This document shows, in pieces, positions 35,690-48,200 of a stretch of DNA of 64,000 bases. Position 1 is the first letter of the stretch, and the number at the start of each line of letters is the position of its first letter. The position numbers and the translations under genes were made by a program. The notes below the pieces were generated by a model that saw nothing but the letters and a program-made list of their open reading frames with translations, was not told the DNA's origin and searched no databases. The DNA is taken from contig CM050673.1 in assembly GCA_027574665.1 (NCBI GenBank), positions 9,533,420-9,597,419 of the forward strand, read 5' to 3'. The DNA is from Rhynochetos jubatus (Eukaryota > Chordata > Aves > Eurypygiformes > Rhynochetidae).

Positions 35690-36800
35690 GCAGCCAAAAT
35701 GCAGCCCACATCCGGGAGAATCTCAAGAGCAGGGGGTGGAGCAAGGCAGGCCTCAAACCACGAGAAGCTCCAGACCAAAAGGCAGCCAAAATGCAGCCCA
35801 CATCCGGGAGAATCTCAAGAGCAGGGGGTGGAGCAAGCCAGGCCTCAAACCACGAGAAGCTCCAGCCCAAAAGGCAGCCAAAATGCAGCCCACCTCCGGG
35901 AGAATCTCAAGAGCAGGGGGTGGAGTAAGCCAGGCCTCAAACCACGAGAAGCTCCAGCCCAAAATAGCAGACAAAATCCAGCCCACATCCGGGAGAATCT
36001 CAAGAGCAGGGGGTGGAGCAAGCCAGGCCTCAAACCCCAAAAAGCTGAAGCCGAAAAGGCAGCCAAAACGCAGCCCACATCCGGGAGAATCTCAAGAGCA
36101 GGGGGTGGAGCAAGCCAGGCCTCAAACCACGAGAAGCTCCAGCCCAAAAGGCAGCCAAAATGCAGCCCACATCTGGGAGAATCTCAAGAGCAGGGGGTGG
36201 AGCAAGCCAGGCCTCAAACCACGAGAAGCTCCAGACCAAGAATCAGCCAAAATGCAGCCCACATCCGGGAGAATCTCAAGAGCAGGGGGTGGAGCAAGGC
36301 AGGCCTCAAACCACGAGAAGCTCCAGACCAAAAGGCAGCCAAAATGCAGCCCACATCCGGGAGAATATCAAGAGCAGGGGGTGGAGCAAGCCAGGCCTCA
36401 AACCACGAGAAGCTCCAGCCCAAAAGGCAGCCAAAATGCAGCCCACCTCCGGGAGAATCTCAAGAGCAGGGGGTGGAGTAAGCCAGGCCTCAAACCACGA
36501 GAAGCTCCAGCCCAAAATAGCAGACAAAATCCAGCCCACATCCGGGAGAATCTCAAGAGCAGGGGGTGGAGCAAGCCAGGCCTCAAACCCCAAAAAGCTG
36601 AAGCCGAAAAGGCAGCCAAAACGCAGCCCACATCCGGGAGAATCTCAAGAGCAGGGGGTGGAGCAAGCCAGGCCTCAAACCACGAGAAGCTCCAGCCCAA
36701 AAGGCAGCCAAAATGCAGCCCACATCTGGGAGAATCTCAAGAGCAGGGGGTGGAGCAAGCCAGGCCTCAAACCACGAGAAGCTCCAGCCCAAGAATCAGC
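35690..36800 (+). repeat. Higher-order repeat J: 6 monomers, 553-bp period
   Basis: Bases of about 35690-36240 recur at about 36243-36793 at an offset of 553 bp, which is six monomers plus one base. The extra base is in AAATAGCAGAC near 35964 and 36517. Shared variants are CTCCAGACCAAAAGG, GCAAGGCAGGCC, GGAGTAAGCC (TAA), CCCAAAAAGCTGAAGCCG and AAAACGCAGCCC. A related but unpaired version lies at about 33300-33800, 2393 bp earlier. Confidence 0.85.
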
Positions 36801-38659
36801 CAAAATGCAGCCCACATCCGGGAGAATCTCAAGAGCAGTGGTTGGAGCAAGCCAGGCCTCAAACCACGAGAAGCTCCAGCCCAAGAATCAGCCAAAATGC
36901 AGCCCACATCCGGGAGAATCTCAAGAGCAGTGGTTGGAGCAAGCCAGGCCTCAAACCACGAGAAGCTCCAGCCCAAAAAGCAGCCAAAATGCAGCCCACA
37001 TCCAGGAGAATTTCAAGAGCAGGGGGTGGAGCAAGCCAGGCCTCAAACCACGAGAAGCTCCAGCCCAAAATGCAGCCAAAATGCAGCCCACCTCCGGGAG
37101 AGTCTCAAGAGCAGGGGGTGGAGCAAGCCAGGCCTCAAACCACGAGAAGCTCCAGCCCAAAAGGCAGCCAAAATGCAGCCCACCTCCGGGAGAATCTCAA
37201 GAGCAGGGGGTGGAGCAAGCCAGGCCTCAAACCACGAGAAGCTCCAGCCCAAAAGGCAGCCAAAATCCAGCCCACCTCCGGGAGAATCTCAAGAGCAGGG
37301 GGTGGAGCAAGCCAGGCCTCAAACCACGAGAAGCTCCAGCCCAAGAATCAGCCAACATGCAGCCCACATCCGGGAGAATCTCAAGAGCAGGGGGTGGAGC
37401 AAGCCAGACCTCAAACCACGAGAAGCTCCAGCCCAAAAGGCAGCCAAAATGCAGCCCACCTCCGGGAGAATCTCAAGAGCAGGGGGTGGAGCAAGCCAGG
37501 CCTCAAACCACGAGAAGCTCCAGCCCCAAAGGCAGCCAAATTGTAGCCCACATCCGGGAGAAACTCAAGAGCAGGGGGTGGAGCAAGCCAGGCCTCAAAC
37601 CACGAGAAGCTCCAGCCCCAAATGCAGCCAAAATGCAGCCCACATCCGGGAGAATATCAAGAGCAGGGGGTGGAGCAAGCCAGGTCTCAAACCACGAGAA
37701 GCTCCAGCCCAAAAGGCAGCCAAAATCCAGCCCACCTCCGGGAGAATCTCAAGAGCAGGGGGTGGAGCAAGCCAGGCCTCAAACCACGGGAAGCTCCAGC
37801 CCAAGAATCAGCCAAAATGCAGCCCACATCCGGGAGAATCTCAAGAGCAGGGGGTGGAGCAAGCCAGGCCTCAAACCACGAGAAGCTCCAGCCCAAAAGG
37901 CAGCCAAAATGCAGCCCACATCCGGGAGAATCTCAAGAGCAGGGGGTGGAGCAAGCCAGGCCTCAAACCACGAGAAGCTCCAGCCCAAAATGCAGCCAAA
38001 ATGCAGCCCACCTCCGGGAGAGTCTCAAGAGCAGGGGGTGGAGCAAGCCAGGCCTCAAACCACGAGAAGCTCCAGCCCAAAAGGCAGCCAAAATGCAGCC
38101 CACCTCCGGGAGAATCTCAAGAGCAGGGGGTGGAGCAAGCCAGGCCTCAAACCACGAGAAGCTCCAGCCCCAAAGGCAGCCAAATTGTAGCCCACATCCG
38201 GGAGAAACTCAAGAGCAGGGGGTGGAGCAAGCCAGGCCTCAAACCACGAGAAGCTCCAGCCCCAAATGCAGCCAAAATGCGGCCCACATCCGGGAGAATA
38301 TCAAGAGCAGGGGGTGGAGCAAGCCAGGCCTCAAACCACAAGAAGCTCCAGCCCAAGAATCAGCCAAAATGCAGCCCACATCCGGGAGAATCTCAAGAGC
38401 AGGGGGTGGAGCAAGCCAGGCCTCAAACCACGAGAAGCTCCAGCCCAAAAGGCAGCCAAAATCCAGCCCACCTCCGGGAGAATCTCAAGAGCAGGGGGTG
38501 GAGCAAGCCAGGCCTCAAACCACGGGAAGCTCCAGCCCAAGAATCAGCCAAAATGCAGCCCACATCCGGGAGAATCTCAAGAGCAGGGGGTGGAGCAAGC
38601 CAGGCCTCAAACCACGAGAAGCTCCAGCCCAAAAGGCAGCCAAAATGCAGCCCACATCC
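36801..38659 (+). repeat. Mixed-monomer segment between repeats J and K
   Basis: About 20 monomers. Variants include AGTGGTTGGAGC, GAGAGTCTCAAG near 37097 and 38027, AATTGTAGCCC near 37550 and 38185, GAGAAACTC and CCCCAAATGCAGCC. Monomers at 36680-37160 resemble those at 33730-34210 at an offset of about 2946 bp (32 monomers plus two bases). Nothing else is visible. Confidence 0.8.
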
Positions 38660-39919
38660 GGGAGAATCTCAAGAGCAGGGGGTGGAGCAAGCCAGGCCTC
38701 AAACCACGAGAAGCTCCAGCCCCAAAGGCAGCCAAAATGCAGCCCACATCCGGGAGAATCTCAAGAGCAGGGGGTGGAGAAAGCCAGGCCTCAAACCACG
38801 AGAAGCTCCAGCCCAACATGTAGCCAAAATGCAGCCCACATCCAGGAGAATATCAAGAGCAGGGGGTGGAGCAAGCCAGGCCTCAAACCACGAGAAGCTG
38901 CAGCCCAAAATGCAGCCAAAATGCAGCCCACATTTGGGAGAATCTCAAGAGCAGGGGTTGGAGCAAGCCAGGCCTCAAACCTTGAGAAGCTCCAGCCCAA
39001 AATGAAGCCAAAATGCAGCCCACCACCAGGAGAAGCTCAAAAGCAGGGGGTGGAGCAAGCCAGGCCTCAAACCACGAGAAGCTCCAGCCCAAAAGGCAGC
39101 CAAAATGCAGCCCACCTCCGGGAGAATCTCAAGAGCAGGGGGTGGAGCAAGCCAGGCCTCAAACCACGAGAAGCTCCAGCCCAAAAATCAGCCAAAATGC
39201 AGCCCACCTCCGGGAGAATCTCAAGAGCAGGGGGTGGAGCAAGCCAGGCCTCAAACCACGAGAAGCTCCAGCCCAAAAGGCAGCCAAAATGCAGCCCACA
39301 TCCGGGAGAATCTCAAGAGCAGGAGTTTGAGCAAGCCAGGCCTCAAACCACGAGAAGCTCCAGCCCAAGAATCAGCTAAAATCAGCCCACATCCGGGAGA
39401 ATCTCAAGAGCAGGGGGTGGAGCAAGCCAGGCCTCAAACCACGAGAAGCTCCAGCCCCAAAGGCAGCCAAAATGCAGCCCACATCCGGGAGAATCTCAAG
39501 AGCAGGGGGTGGAGAAAGCCAGGCCTCAAACCACGAGAAGCTCCAGCCCAAAATGTAGCCAAAATGCAGCCCACATCCAGGAGAATATCAAGAGCAGGGG
39601 GTGGAGCAAGCCAGGCCTCAAACCACGAGAAGCTGCAGCCCAAAATGCAGCCAAAATGCAGCCCACATTTGGGAGAATCTCAAGAGCAGGGGTTGGAGCA
39701 AGCCAGGCCTCAAACCTTGAGAAGCTCCAGCCCAAAATGAAGCCAAAATGCAGCCCACCACCAGGAGAATCTCAAAAGCAGGGGGTGGAGCAAGCCAGGC
39801 CTCAAACCACGAGAAGCTCCAGCCCAAAAGGCAGCCAAAATGCAGCCCACCTCCGGGAGAATCTCAAGAGCAGGGGGTGGAGCAAGCCAGGCCTCAAACC
39901 ACGAGAAGCTCCAGCCCAA
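38660..39919 (+). repeat. Higher-order repeat K: 8 monomers, 735-bp period
   Basis: Monomers at about 38660-39185 recur at about 39395-39919 at an offset of 735 bp, eight monomers less one base. Shared markers are GGAGAAAGCC, ATGTAGCC, GAAGCTGCAGCCC (PstI), CACATTTGGGAG and CACCACCAGGAGAA followed by CAAAAGCAGG. Small differences exist, such as CAACATGTAG against CAAAATGTAG. The missing base is in AGCTAAAATCAGCCC near 39376. Confidence 0.83.
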
Positions 39920-39985
39920 AAGGCAGCCAAAATGCAGCCCACATCTGGGAGAATATCAAGAGCAGGGGGTGGAGCAAGCCAGGCC

Positions 39986-40720
39986 TCAAACCACAAGAAG
40001 CTCCAGCCCAAACAGCAGCCAAAATCCAGCCCACATCCGGGAGAATCTCAAGAGCAGGGGGTGGAGCAAGCCAGGCCTCAAACCACGAGAAGCTCCAGCC
40101 CCAAAGGCAGCCAAAATGAAGCCCACATCCCGGAGAATATCAAGAGCAGGGGTTGGAGCAAGCCAGGCCTCAAACCACGAGAAGCTCCAGCCCAAAAGGC
40201 AGCCAAAATCCAGCCCACCTCCGGGAGAATCTCAAGAGCAGGGGGTGGAGCAAGCCAGGCCTCAAACCACGAGAAGCTCCAGCCCAAGAATCAGCCAAAA
40301 TGCAGCCCACATCCGGGAGAATCTCAAGAGCAAGGGGTGGAGCAAGCCAGGCCTCAAACCACAAGAAGCTCCAGCCCAAACAGCAGCCAAAATCCAGCCC
40401 ACATCCGGGAGAATCTCAAGAGCAGGGGGTGGAGCAAGCCAGGCCTCAAACCACGAGAAGCTCCAGCCCCAAAGGCAGCCAAAATGAAGCCCACATCCCG
40501 GAGAATATCAAGAGCAGGGGTTGGAGCAAGCCAGGCCTCAAACCACGAGAAGCTCCAGCCCAAAAGGCAGCCAAAATCCAGCCCACCTCCGGGAGAATAT
40601 CAAGAGCAGGGGGTGGAGCAAGCCAGGCCTCAAACCACGAGAAGCTCCAGCCCAAGAATCAGCCAAAATGCAGCCCACATCCGGGAGAATCTCAAGAGCA
40701 GGGGGTGGAGCAAGCCAGGC
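39986..40720 (+). repeat. Higher-order repeat L: 4 monomers, 368-bp period
   Basis: A four-monomer unit is repeated at an offset of exactly 368 bp. Both copies carry CCCAAACAGCAGCC near 40007/40375, CACATCCCGGAGAATATC near 40126/40494, GGGGTTGG near 40151/40519 and AAGAATCAGCC near 40286/40654. Copies differ by a few bases. CATCCCGGAG monomers reappear near 43990, 44085, 45093, 47760 and 51440. Confidence 0.82.
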
Positions 40721-43700
40721 CTCAAACCACGAGAAGCTCCAGCCCCAAAGGCAGCCAAAATGAAGCCCACATCCGGGAGAAACTCAAGAGCAGGGGGTGG
40801 AGCAAGCCAGGCCTCAAACCACGAGAAGCTCCAGCCCAAAAGGCAGCCAAAATACAGCCCACATCCGGGAGAATCTCAAGAGCAGGGGGTGGAGCAAGCC
40901 AGGCCTCAAACCACGAGAAGCTCCAGCCCAAAAGGCAGCCAAAATACAGCCCACATTCGGGAGAATCTCAAGAGCAGGGGGTGGAGCAAGCCAGGCCTCA
41001 AACCACAAGAAGCTCCAGCCCAAGAATCAGCCAAAATGCAGCCCACATCCGGGAGAATCTCAAGAGCAGGGGGTGGAGCAAGCCAGGCCTCAAACCACGA
41101 GAAGCTCCAGCCCAAAAGGCAGCCAAAATGCAGCCCACATCTGGGAGAATATCAAGAGCAGGGGGTGGAGCAAGCCAGGCCTCAAACCACGAGAAGCTCC
41201 AGCCCAAGAATCAGCCAAAATGCAGCCCACATCCGGGAGAATCTCAAGAGCAGTGGTTGGAGCAAGCCAGGCCTCAAACCACGAGAAGCTCCAGCCCAAG
41301 AATCAGCCAAAATGCAGCCCACATCCGGGAGAATCTCAAGAGCAGTGGTTGGAGCAAGCCAGGCCTCAAACCACGAGAAGCTCCAGCCCAAAAGGCAGCC
41401 AAAATGCAGCACACATCCGGGAGAATTTCAAGAGCAGGGGGTGGAGCAAGCCAGGCCTCAAACCACGAGAAGCTCCAGCCCAAAATGCAGCCAAAATGCA
41501 GCCCACATCCGGGAGAATCTCAAGAGCAGGGGGTGGAGCAAGCCAGGCCTCAAACCACGAGAAGCTCCAGCCCAAAAGGCAGCCAAAATGCAGCCCACCT
41601 CCGGGAGAATCTCAAGAGCAGGTGGTGGAGCAAGCCAGGCCTCAAACCACGAGAAGCTCCATCCCAAAAGGCAGCCAAAATGCAGCCCACCTCCGGGAGA
41701 ATCTCAAGAGCAGGGGGTGGAGCAAGCCAGGCCTCAAACCACGAGAAGCTCCAGCCCCAAATGCAGCCAAAATGCAGCCCACATCCGGGAGAATCTCAAG
41801 AGCAGGGGGTGGAGCAAGCCAGGCTCCAAACCACGAGAAGCTCCAGCCCAAGAATCAGCCAAAATGCAGCCCACATCCGGGAGAATCTCAAGAGCAGGGG
41901 GTGGAGCAAGCCAGGCCTCAAACCACGAGAAGCTCCAGCCCAAAAGGCAGCCAAAATGCAGCCCACATCCGGGAGAATTTCAAGAGCAGGGCGTGGAGCA
42001 AGCCAGGCCTCAAAACCACGAGAAGCTCCAGCCCAACAGGCAGCCAAAATGCAGCCCACATCCGGGAGAATCTCAAGAGCAGGGGGTGGAGCAAGCCAGG
42101 CCTCAAACCACGAGAAGCTCCAGCCCAACAGGCAGCCAAAATGCAGCCCACCTCCGGGAAAATCTCAAGAGCAGGGGGTGGAGCAAGCCAGGCCTCAAAC
42201 CATGAGAAGCTCCAGCCCAACATGTAGCCAAAATGCAGCCCACATCCAGGAGAATCTCAAGAGCAGGGGGTGGAGCAAGCCAGGCCACAAACCACGAGAA
42301 GCTCCAGCCCAAAATGAAGCCAAAATGCAGCCCACATCCGGGAGAATTTCAAGAGCAGGGGGTGGAGCAAGCCAGGCCACAAACCACGAGAAGCTCCAGC
42401 CCAAGAATCAGCCAAAATGCAGCCCACATCCGGGAGAATCTCAAGAGCAGGGGGTGGAGCAAGCCAGGCCTCAAACCACGAGAAGCTCCAGCCCAAAAAG
42501 CAGCCAAAATGCAGCCCACATCCGGGAGAATTTCAAGAGCAGGGGGTGGAGCAAGCCAGGCCTCAAACCACGAGAAGCTCCAGCCCAAAAGGCAGCCAAA
42601 ATCCAGCCCACCTCCGGGAGAATCTCAAGAGCAGGGGGTGGAGCAAGCCAGGCCTCAAACCACGAGAAGCTCCAGCCCAAAAGGCAGCCAAAATGCAGCC
42701 CACCTCCGGGAGAATCTCAAGAGCAGGGGGTGGAGCAAGCCAGGCCACAAACCACGAGAAGCTCCAGCCCAAGAATCAGCCAAAATGCAGCCCACATCCG
42801 GGAGAATCTCAAGAGCAGGGGGTGGAGCAAGGCAGGCCTCAAACCACGAGAAGCTCCAGCCCAAAAAGCAGCCAAAATGCAGCCCACATCCGGGAGAATT
42901 TCAAGAGCAGGGGGTGGAGCAAGCCAGGCCTCAAACCACGAGAAGCTCCAGCCCAAAAGGCAGCCAAAATCCAGCCCACCTCCGGGAGAATCTCAAGAGC
43001 AGGGGGTGGAGCAAGCCAGGCCTCAAACCACGAGAAGCTCCAGCCCAAAAGGCAGCCAAAATGCAGCCCACCTCCGGGAGAATCTCAAGAGCAGGGGGTG
43101 GAGCAAGCCAGGCCTCAAACCACGAGAAGCTCCAGCCCCAAAGGCAGCCAAAATGAAGCCCACATCCGGGAGAAACTCAAGAGCAGGGGGTGGAGCAAGC
43201 CAGGCCTCAAACCACGAGAAGCTCCAGCCCCAAATGCAGCCAAAATACAGCCCACGTCCGGGAGAATCTCAAGAGCAGGGGGTGGAGCAAGCCAGGCCTC
43301 AAACCACGAGAAGCTCCAGCCCAAAATGCAGCCAAAATGCAGCCCACCTCCGGGAGAATCTCAAGAGCAGGGGGTGGAGCAAGCCAGGCCTCAAACCACG
43401 GGAAGCTCCAGCCCAAGAATCAGCCAAAATGCAGCCCACATCCGGGAGAATCTCAAGAGCAGGGGGTGGAGCAAGCCAGGCCTCAAACCACGAGAAGCTC
43501 CAGCCCCAAAGGCAGCCAAAATGAAGCCCACATCCGGGAGAATATCAAGAGCAGGGGGTGGAGCAAGCCAGGCCTCAAACCACGAGAAGCTCCAGCCCAA
43601 AAGGCAGCCAAAATGCAGCCCACATCCGGGAGAATCTCAAGAGCAGGGGGTGGAGAAAGCCAGGCCTCAAACCATGAGAAGCTCCAGCCCAAAATGTAGC

Positions 43701-45689
43701 CAAAATGCAGCCCACATCCAGGAGAATATCAAGAGCAGGGGGTGGAGCAAGCCAGGCCTCAAACCACGAGAAGTTGCAGCCCAAAATGCAGCCAAAATGC
43801 AGCCCACATTTGGGAGAATCTCAAGAGCAGGGGGTGGAGCAAGCCAGGCCTCAAACCTCGAGAAGCTCCAGCCCAAAAGGCAGCGAAAATGCAGCCCACA
43901 TCCGGGAGAATCTCAAGAGCAGGGGGTGGAGCAAGCCAGGCCTCAAACCACGAGAAGCTCCAGCCCCAAAGGCAGCCAAAATGAAGCCCACATCCCGGAG
44001 AATCTCAAGAGCAGGGGGTGGAGCAAGCCAGGCCTCAAACCACGAGAAGCTCCAGCCCAAAAGGCAGCCAAAATGAAGCCCACATCCCGGAGAATATCAA
44101 GAGCAGGGGTTGGAGCAAGCCAGGCCTCAAACCACGAGAAGCTCCAGCCCAAGAATCAGCTAAAATCAGCCCACATCCGGGAGAATCTCAAGAGCAGGGG
44201 GTGGAGCAAGCCAGGCCTCAAACCACGAGAAGCTCCAGCCCAAAAGGCAGCCAAAATCCAGCCCACATCCGGGAGAATCTCAAGAGCAGGGGGTGGAGCA
44301 AGCCAGGCCTCAAACCACGAGAAGCTCCAGCCCCAAAGGCAGCCAAAATGAAGCCCACATCCGGGAGAATATCAAGAGCAGGGGTTGGAGCAAGCCAGGC
44401 CTCAAACCACGAGAAGCTCCAGCCCAAAAGGCAGCCAAAATCCAGCCCACCTCCGGGAGAATCTCAAGAGCAGGGGGTGGAGCAAGCCAGGCCTCAAACC
44501 ACAAGAAGCTCCAGCCCAAAAGGCAGCCAAAATGCAGCCCACATCCGGGAGAATCTCAAGAGCAGGATGTGGAGCAAGCCAGGCCTCAAACCACGAGAAG
44601 CTCCAGCCCAAAAGGCAGCCAAAATGCAGCCCACATCCGGGAGAATCTCAAGAGCAGGGGTTGGAGCAAGCCAGGCCTCAAACCATGAGAAGCTCCAGCC
44701 CAACATGTAGCCAAAATGCAGCCCACATCCGGGAGAATCTCAAGAGCAGGGGGTGGAGCAAGCCAGGCCACAAACCACGAGAAGCTCCAGCCCAAAATGA
44801 AGCCAAAATCCAGCCCACCTCCGGGAGAATCTCAAGAGCAGGGGGTGGAGCAAGCCAGGCCTCAAACCACAAGAAGCTCCAGCCCAAGAATCAGCTAAAA
44901 TCAGCCCACATCCGGGAGAATCTCAAGAGCAGGGGGTGGAGCAAGCCAGGCCTCAAACCACGAGAAGCTCCAGCCCAAAAGGCAGCCAAAATCCAGCCCA
45001 CATCCGGGAGAATCTCAAGAGCAGGGGGTGGAGCAAGCCAGGCCTCAAACCACGAGAAGCTCCAGCCCCAAAGGCAGCCAAAATGAAGCCCACATCCCGG
45101 AGAATATCAAGAGCAGGGGTTGGAGCAAGCCAGGCCTCAAACCACGAGAAGCTCCAGCCCAAAAGGCAGCCAAAATCCAGCCCACATCCGGGAGAATCTC
45201 AAGAGCAGGGGGTGGAGCAAGCCAGGCCTCAAACCACAAGAAGCTCCAGCCCAAAAGGCAGCCAAAATGAAGCCCACATCCGGGAGAATCTCAAGAGCAG
45301 GAGGTGGAGCAAGCCAGGCCTCAAACCACGAGAAGCTCCAGCCCAAAAGGCAGCCAAAATGCAGCCCACATCCGGGAGAATCTCAAGAGCAGGGGGTGGA
45401 GCAAGCCAGGCCTCAAACCATGAGAAGCTCCAGCCCAACATGTAGCCAAAATGCAGCCCACATCTGGGAGAATCTCAAGAACCGGGGGCTGGAGCAAGCC
45501 AGGCCACAAACCACGAGAAGCTCCAGCCCAAAATGAAGCCAAAATGCAGCCCACCTCCAGGAGAATCTCAAGAGCAGGGGGTGGAGCAAGCCAGGCCTCA
45601 AACCACGAGAAGCTCCAGCCCAAAAGGCAGCCAAAATGTAGCCCACATCCGGGAGAATTTCAAGATCAGGGGGTGGAGCAAGCCAGGCC
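40721..45689 (+). repeat. Mixed-monomer segment between repeats L and M
   Basis: About 54 monomers. Variants are shuffled with no single long period. They include GGCCACAAACCACGAG near 42283, 42373, 42743 and 44767, AGCTAAAATCAGCCC with one base lost near 44158 and 44893, and CATGTAGCC near 42223, 44703 and 45440. Single-base insertions occur near 42012 (CTCAAAACCACGAG) and 45483 (GAACCGGGGGCTGG). No gene-like or mobile element is visible. Confidence 0.8.
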
Positions 45690-47150
45690 TCAAACCACGA
45701 GAAGCTCCAGCCCAAAAGGCAGCCAAAATGCAGCCCACCTCCGGGAGAATCTCAAGAGCAGGGGGTGGAGCAAGCCAGGCCTCAAACCACGAGAAGCTCC
45801 AGCCCAAAAGGCAGCCAAAATGCAGCCCACATCCGGGAGAATCTCAAGAGCAGGGGGTGGAGCAAGCCAGGCCTCAAACCACGAGAAGCTCCAGCCCAAC
45901 AGGCAGCCAAAATGAAGCCCACATCCGGGAGAATCTCAAGAGCAGGGGGTGGAGCAAGCCAGGCCTCAAACCATGAGAAGCTCCAGCCCAAAAGGCAGCC
46001 AAAATGCAGCCCACCTCCGGCAGAATCTCAAGAGCAGGGGGTGGAGAAAGCCAGGCCTCAAACCATGAGAAGCTCCAGCCCAAAATGTAGCCAAAATGCA
46101 GCCCACATCCAGGAGAATATCAAGAGCAGGGGGTGGAGCAAGCCAGGCCTCAAACCACGAGAAGCTCCAGCCCAAAAGGCAGCCAAAATGCAGCCCACCT
46201 CCGGCAGAATCTCAAGAGCAGGGGGTGGAGAAAGCCAGGCCTCAAACCATGAGAAGCTCCAGCCCAAAATGTAGCCAAAATGCAGCCCACATCCAGGAGA
46301 ATATCAAGAGCAGGGGGTGGAGCAAGCCAGGCCTCAAACCACGAGAAGCTCCAGCCCAAAATGCAGCCAAAATGCAGCCCACATCCGGGAGAATATCAAG
46401 AGCAGGGGGTGGAGCAAGCCAGGCCTCAAACCACGAGAAGCTCCAGCCCAAAAGGCAGCCAAAATCCAGCCCACCTCCGGGAGAATCTCAAGAGCAGGGG
46501 GTGGAGCAAGCCAGGCCTCAAACCACGAGAAGCTCCAGCCCAAAAGGCAGCCAAAATGCAGCCCACCTCCCGGAGAATCTCAAGAGCAGGGGGTGGAGCA
46601 AGCCAGGCCTCAAACCACGAGAAGCTCCAGCCCCAAAGGCAGCCAAAATGAAGCCCACATCCGGGAGAAACTCAAGAGCAGGGGGTGGAGCAAGCCAGGC
46701 CTCAAACCACGAGAAGCTCCAGCCCAAAAGGCAGCCAAAATGCAGCCCACATCCGGGAGAATCTCAAGAGCAGGGGGTGGAGCAAGCCAGGCCTCAAACC
46801 ACGAGAAGCTCCAGCCCAACAGGCAGCCAAAATGAAGCCCACATCCGGGAGAATCTCAAGAGCAGGGGGTGGAGCAAGCCAGGCCTCAAACCACGAGAAG
46901 CTCCAGCCCAAAAGGCAGCCAAAATGCAGCCCACCTCCGGCAGAATCTCAAGAGCAGGGGGTGGAGAAAGCCAGGCCTCAAACCATGAGAAGCTCCAGCC
47001 CAAAATGTAGCCAAAATGCAGCCCACATCCAGGAGAATATCAAGAGCAGGGGGTGGAGCAAGCCAGGCCTCAAACCACGAGAAGCTCCAGCCCAAAATGC
47101 AGCCAAAATGCAGCCCACATCCGGGAGAATATCAAGAGCAGGGGGTGGAG
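45690..47150 (+). repeat. Nested higher-order repeat M: 184-, 736- and 920-bp periods
   Basis: A dimer marked by CACCTCCGGCAGAATC, GGAGAAAGCC and ATGTAGCC is tandemly repeated at 46012 and 46196 (184 bp) and appears again near 46932 (736 bp later). Flanking monomers at about 45700-45985 recur at 46620-46905 (920 bp, ten monomers). The arrangement suggests a dimer duplication followed by a larger duplication covering it. The same dimer type recurs near 50062. Confidence 0.8.
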
Positions 47151-48200
47151 CAAGCCAGGCCTCAAACCTCGAGAAGCTCCAGCCCAAAAGGCAGCCAAAA
47201 TGCAGTCCACCTCCAGGAGAATCTGAAAAGCAGGGGGTGGAGCAAGCCAGGCCTCAAACCACGAGAAGCTCCAGCCCAAAAGGCAGCCAAAATGCAGCCC
47301 ACATCCGGGAGAATCTCAAGAGCAGGGGGTGGAGCAAGCCAGGCCTCAAACCACGAGAAGCTCCAGCCCAAAAATCAGCCAAAATGCAGCCCACCTCCGG
47401 GAGCATCTCAAGAGCAGGGGGTGGAGCAAGCCAGGCCTCAAACCACGAGAAGCTCCAGCCCAAAAGGCAGCCAAAATGCAGCCCACATCCGGGAGAATCT
47501 CAAGAGCAGGAGGTTGAGCAAGCCAGGCCTCAAACCACGAGAAGCTCCAGCCCAAGAATCAGCTAAAATCAGCCCACATCCGGGAGAATCTCAAGAGCAG
47601 GGGGTGGAGCAAGCCAGGCCTCAAACCACAAGAAGCTCCAGCCCAAAAGGCAGCCAAAATCCAGCCCACATCCGGGAGAATCTCAAGAGCAGGGGGTGGA
47701 GCAAGCCAGGCCTCAAACCACGAGAAGCTCCAGCCCCAAAGGCAGCCAAAATGAAGCCCACATCCCGAAGAATATCAAGAGCAGGGGTTGGAGCAAGCCA
47801 GGCCTCAAACCACGAGAAGCTCCAGGCCAAAAGGCAGCCAAAATCCAGCCCACCTCCGGGAGAATCTCAAGAGCAGGGGGTGGAGCAAGCCAGGCTTCAA
47901 ACCACAAGAAGCTCCAGCCCAAAAGGCAGCCAAAATGCAGCCCACCTCCGTGAGAATCTCAAGAGCAGGGGGTGGAGCAAGCCAGGCCTCAAACCACGAG
48001 AAGCTCCAGCCCAAAAGGCAGTCAAAATGCAGCCCACCTCCGGGAGAATCTCAAGAGCAGGGGGTGGAGCAAGCCAGGCCTCAAACCACGAGAAGCTCCA
48101 GCCCAACAGGCAGCCAAAATGCAGCCCAAATCCGGGAGAATCTCAAGAGCAGGGGGTGGAGCAAGCCAGGCCTCAAACCACAAGAAGCTCCAGCCCAAAA
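47151..48200 (+). repeat. Mixed-monomer segment related to 50.2-52.0 kb
   Basis: About eleven monomers. CAGTCCACCTCCAGGAG near 47204 recurs near 50331, AGCATCTCAAG near 47402 recurs near 51083, and AGGAGGTTGAGC near 47508 recurs near 51188. A base is lost in AGCTAAAATCAGCCC near 47567. The shared order over several monomers indicates an older duplication between this region and 50.2-52.0 kb. No other feature is visible. Confidence 0.75.
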
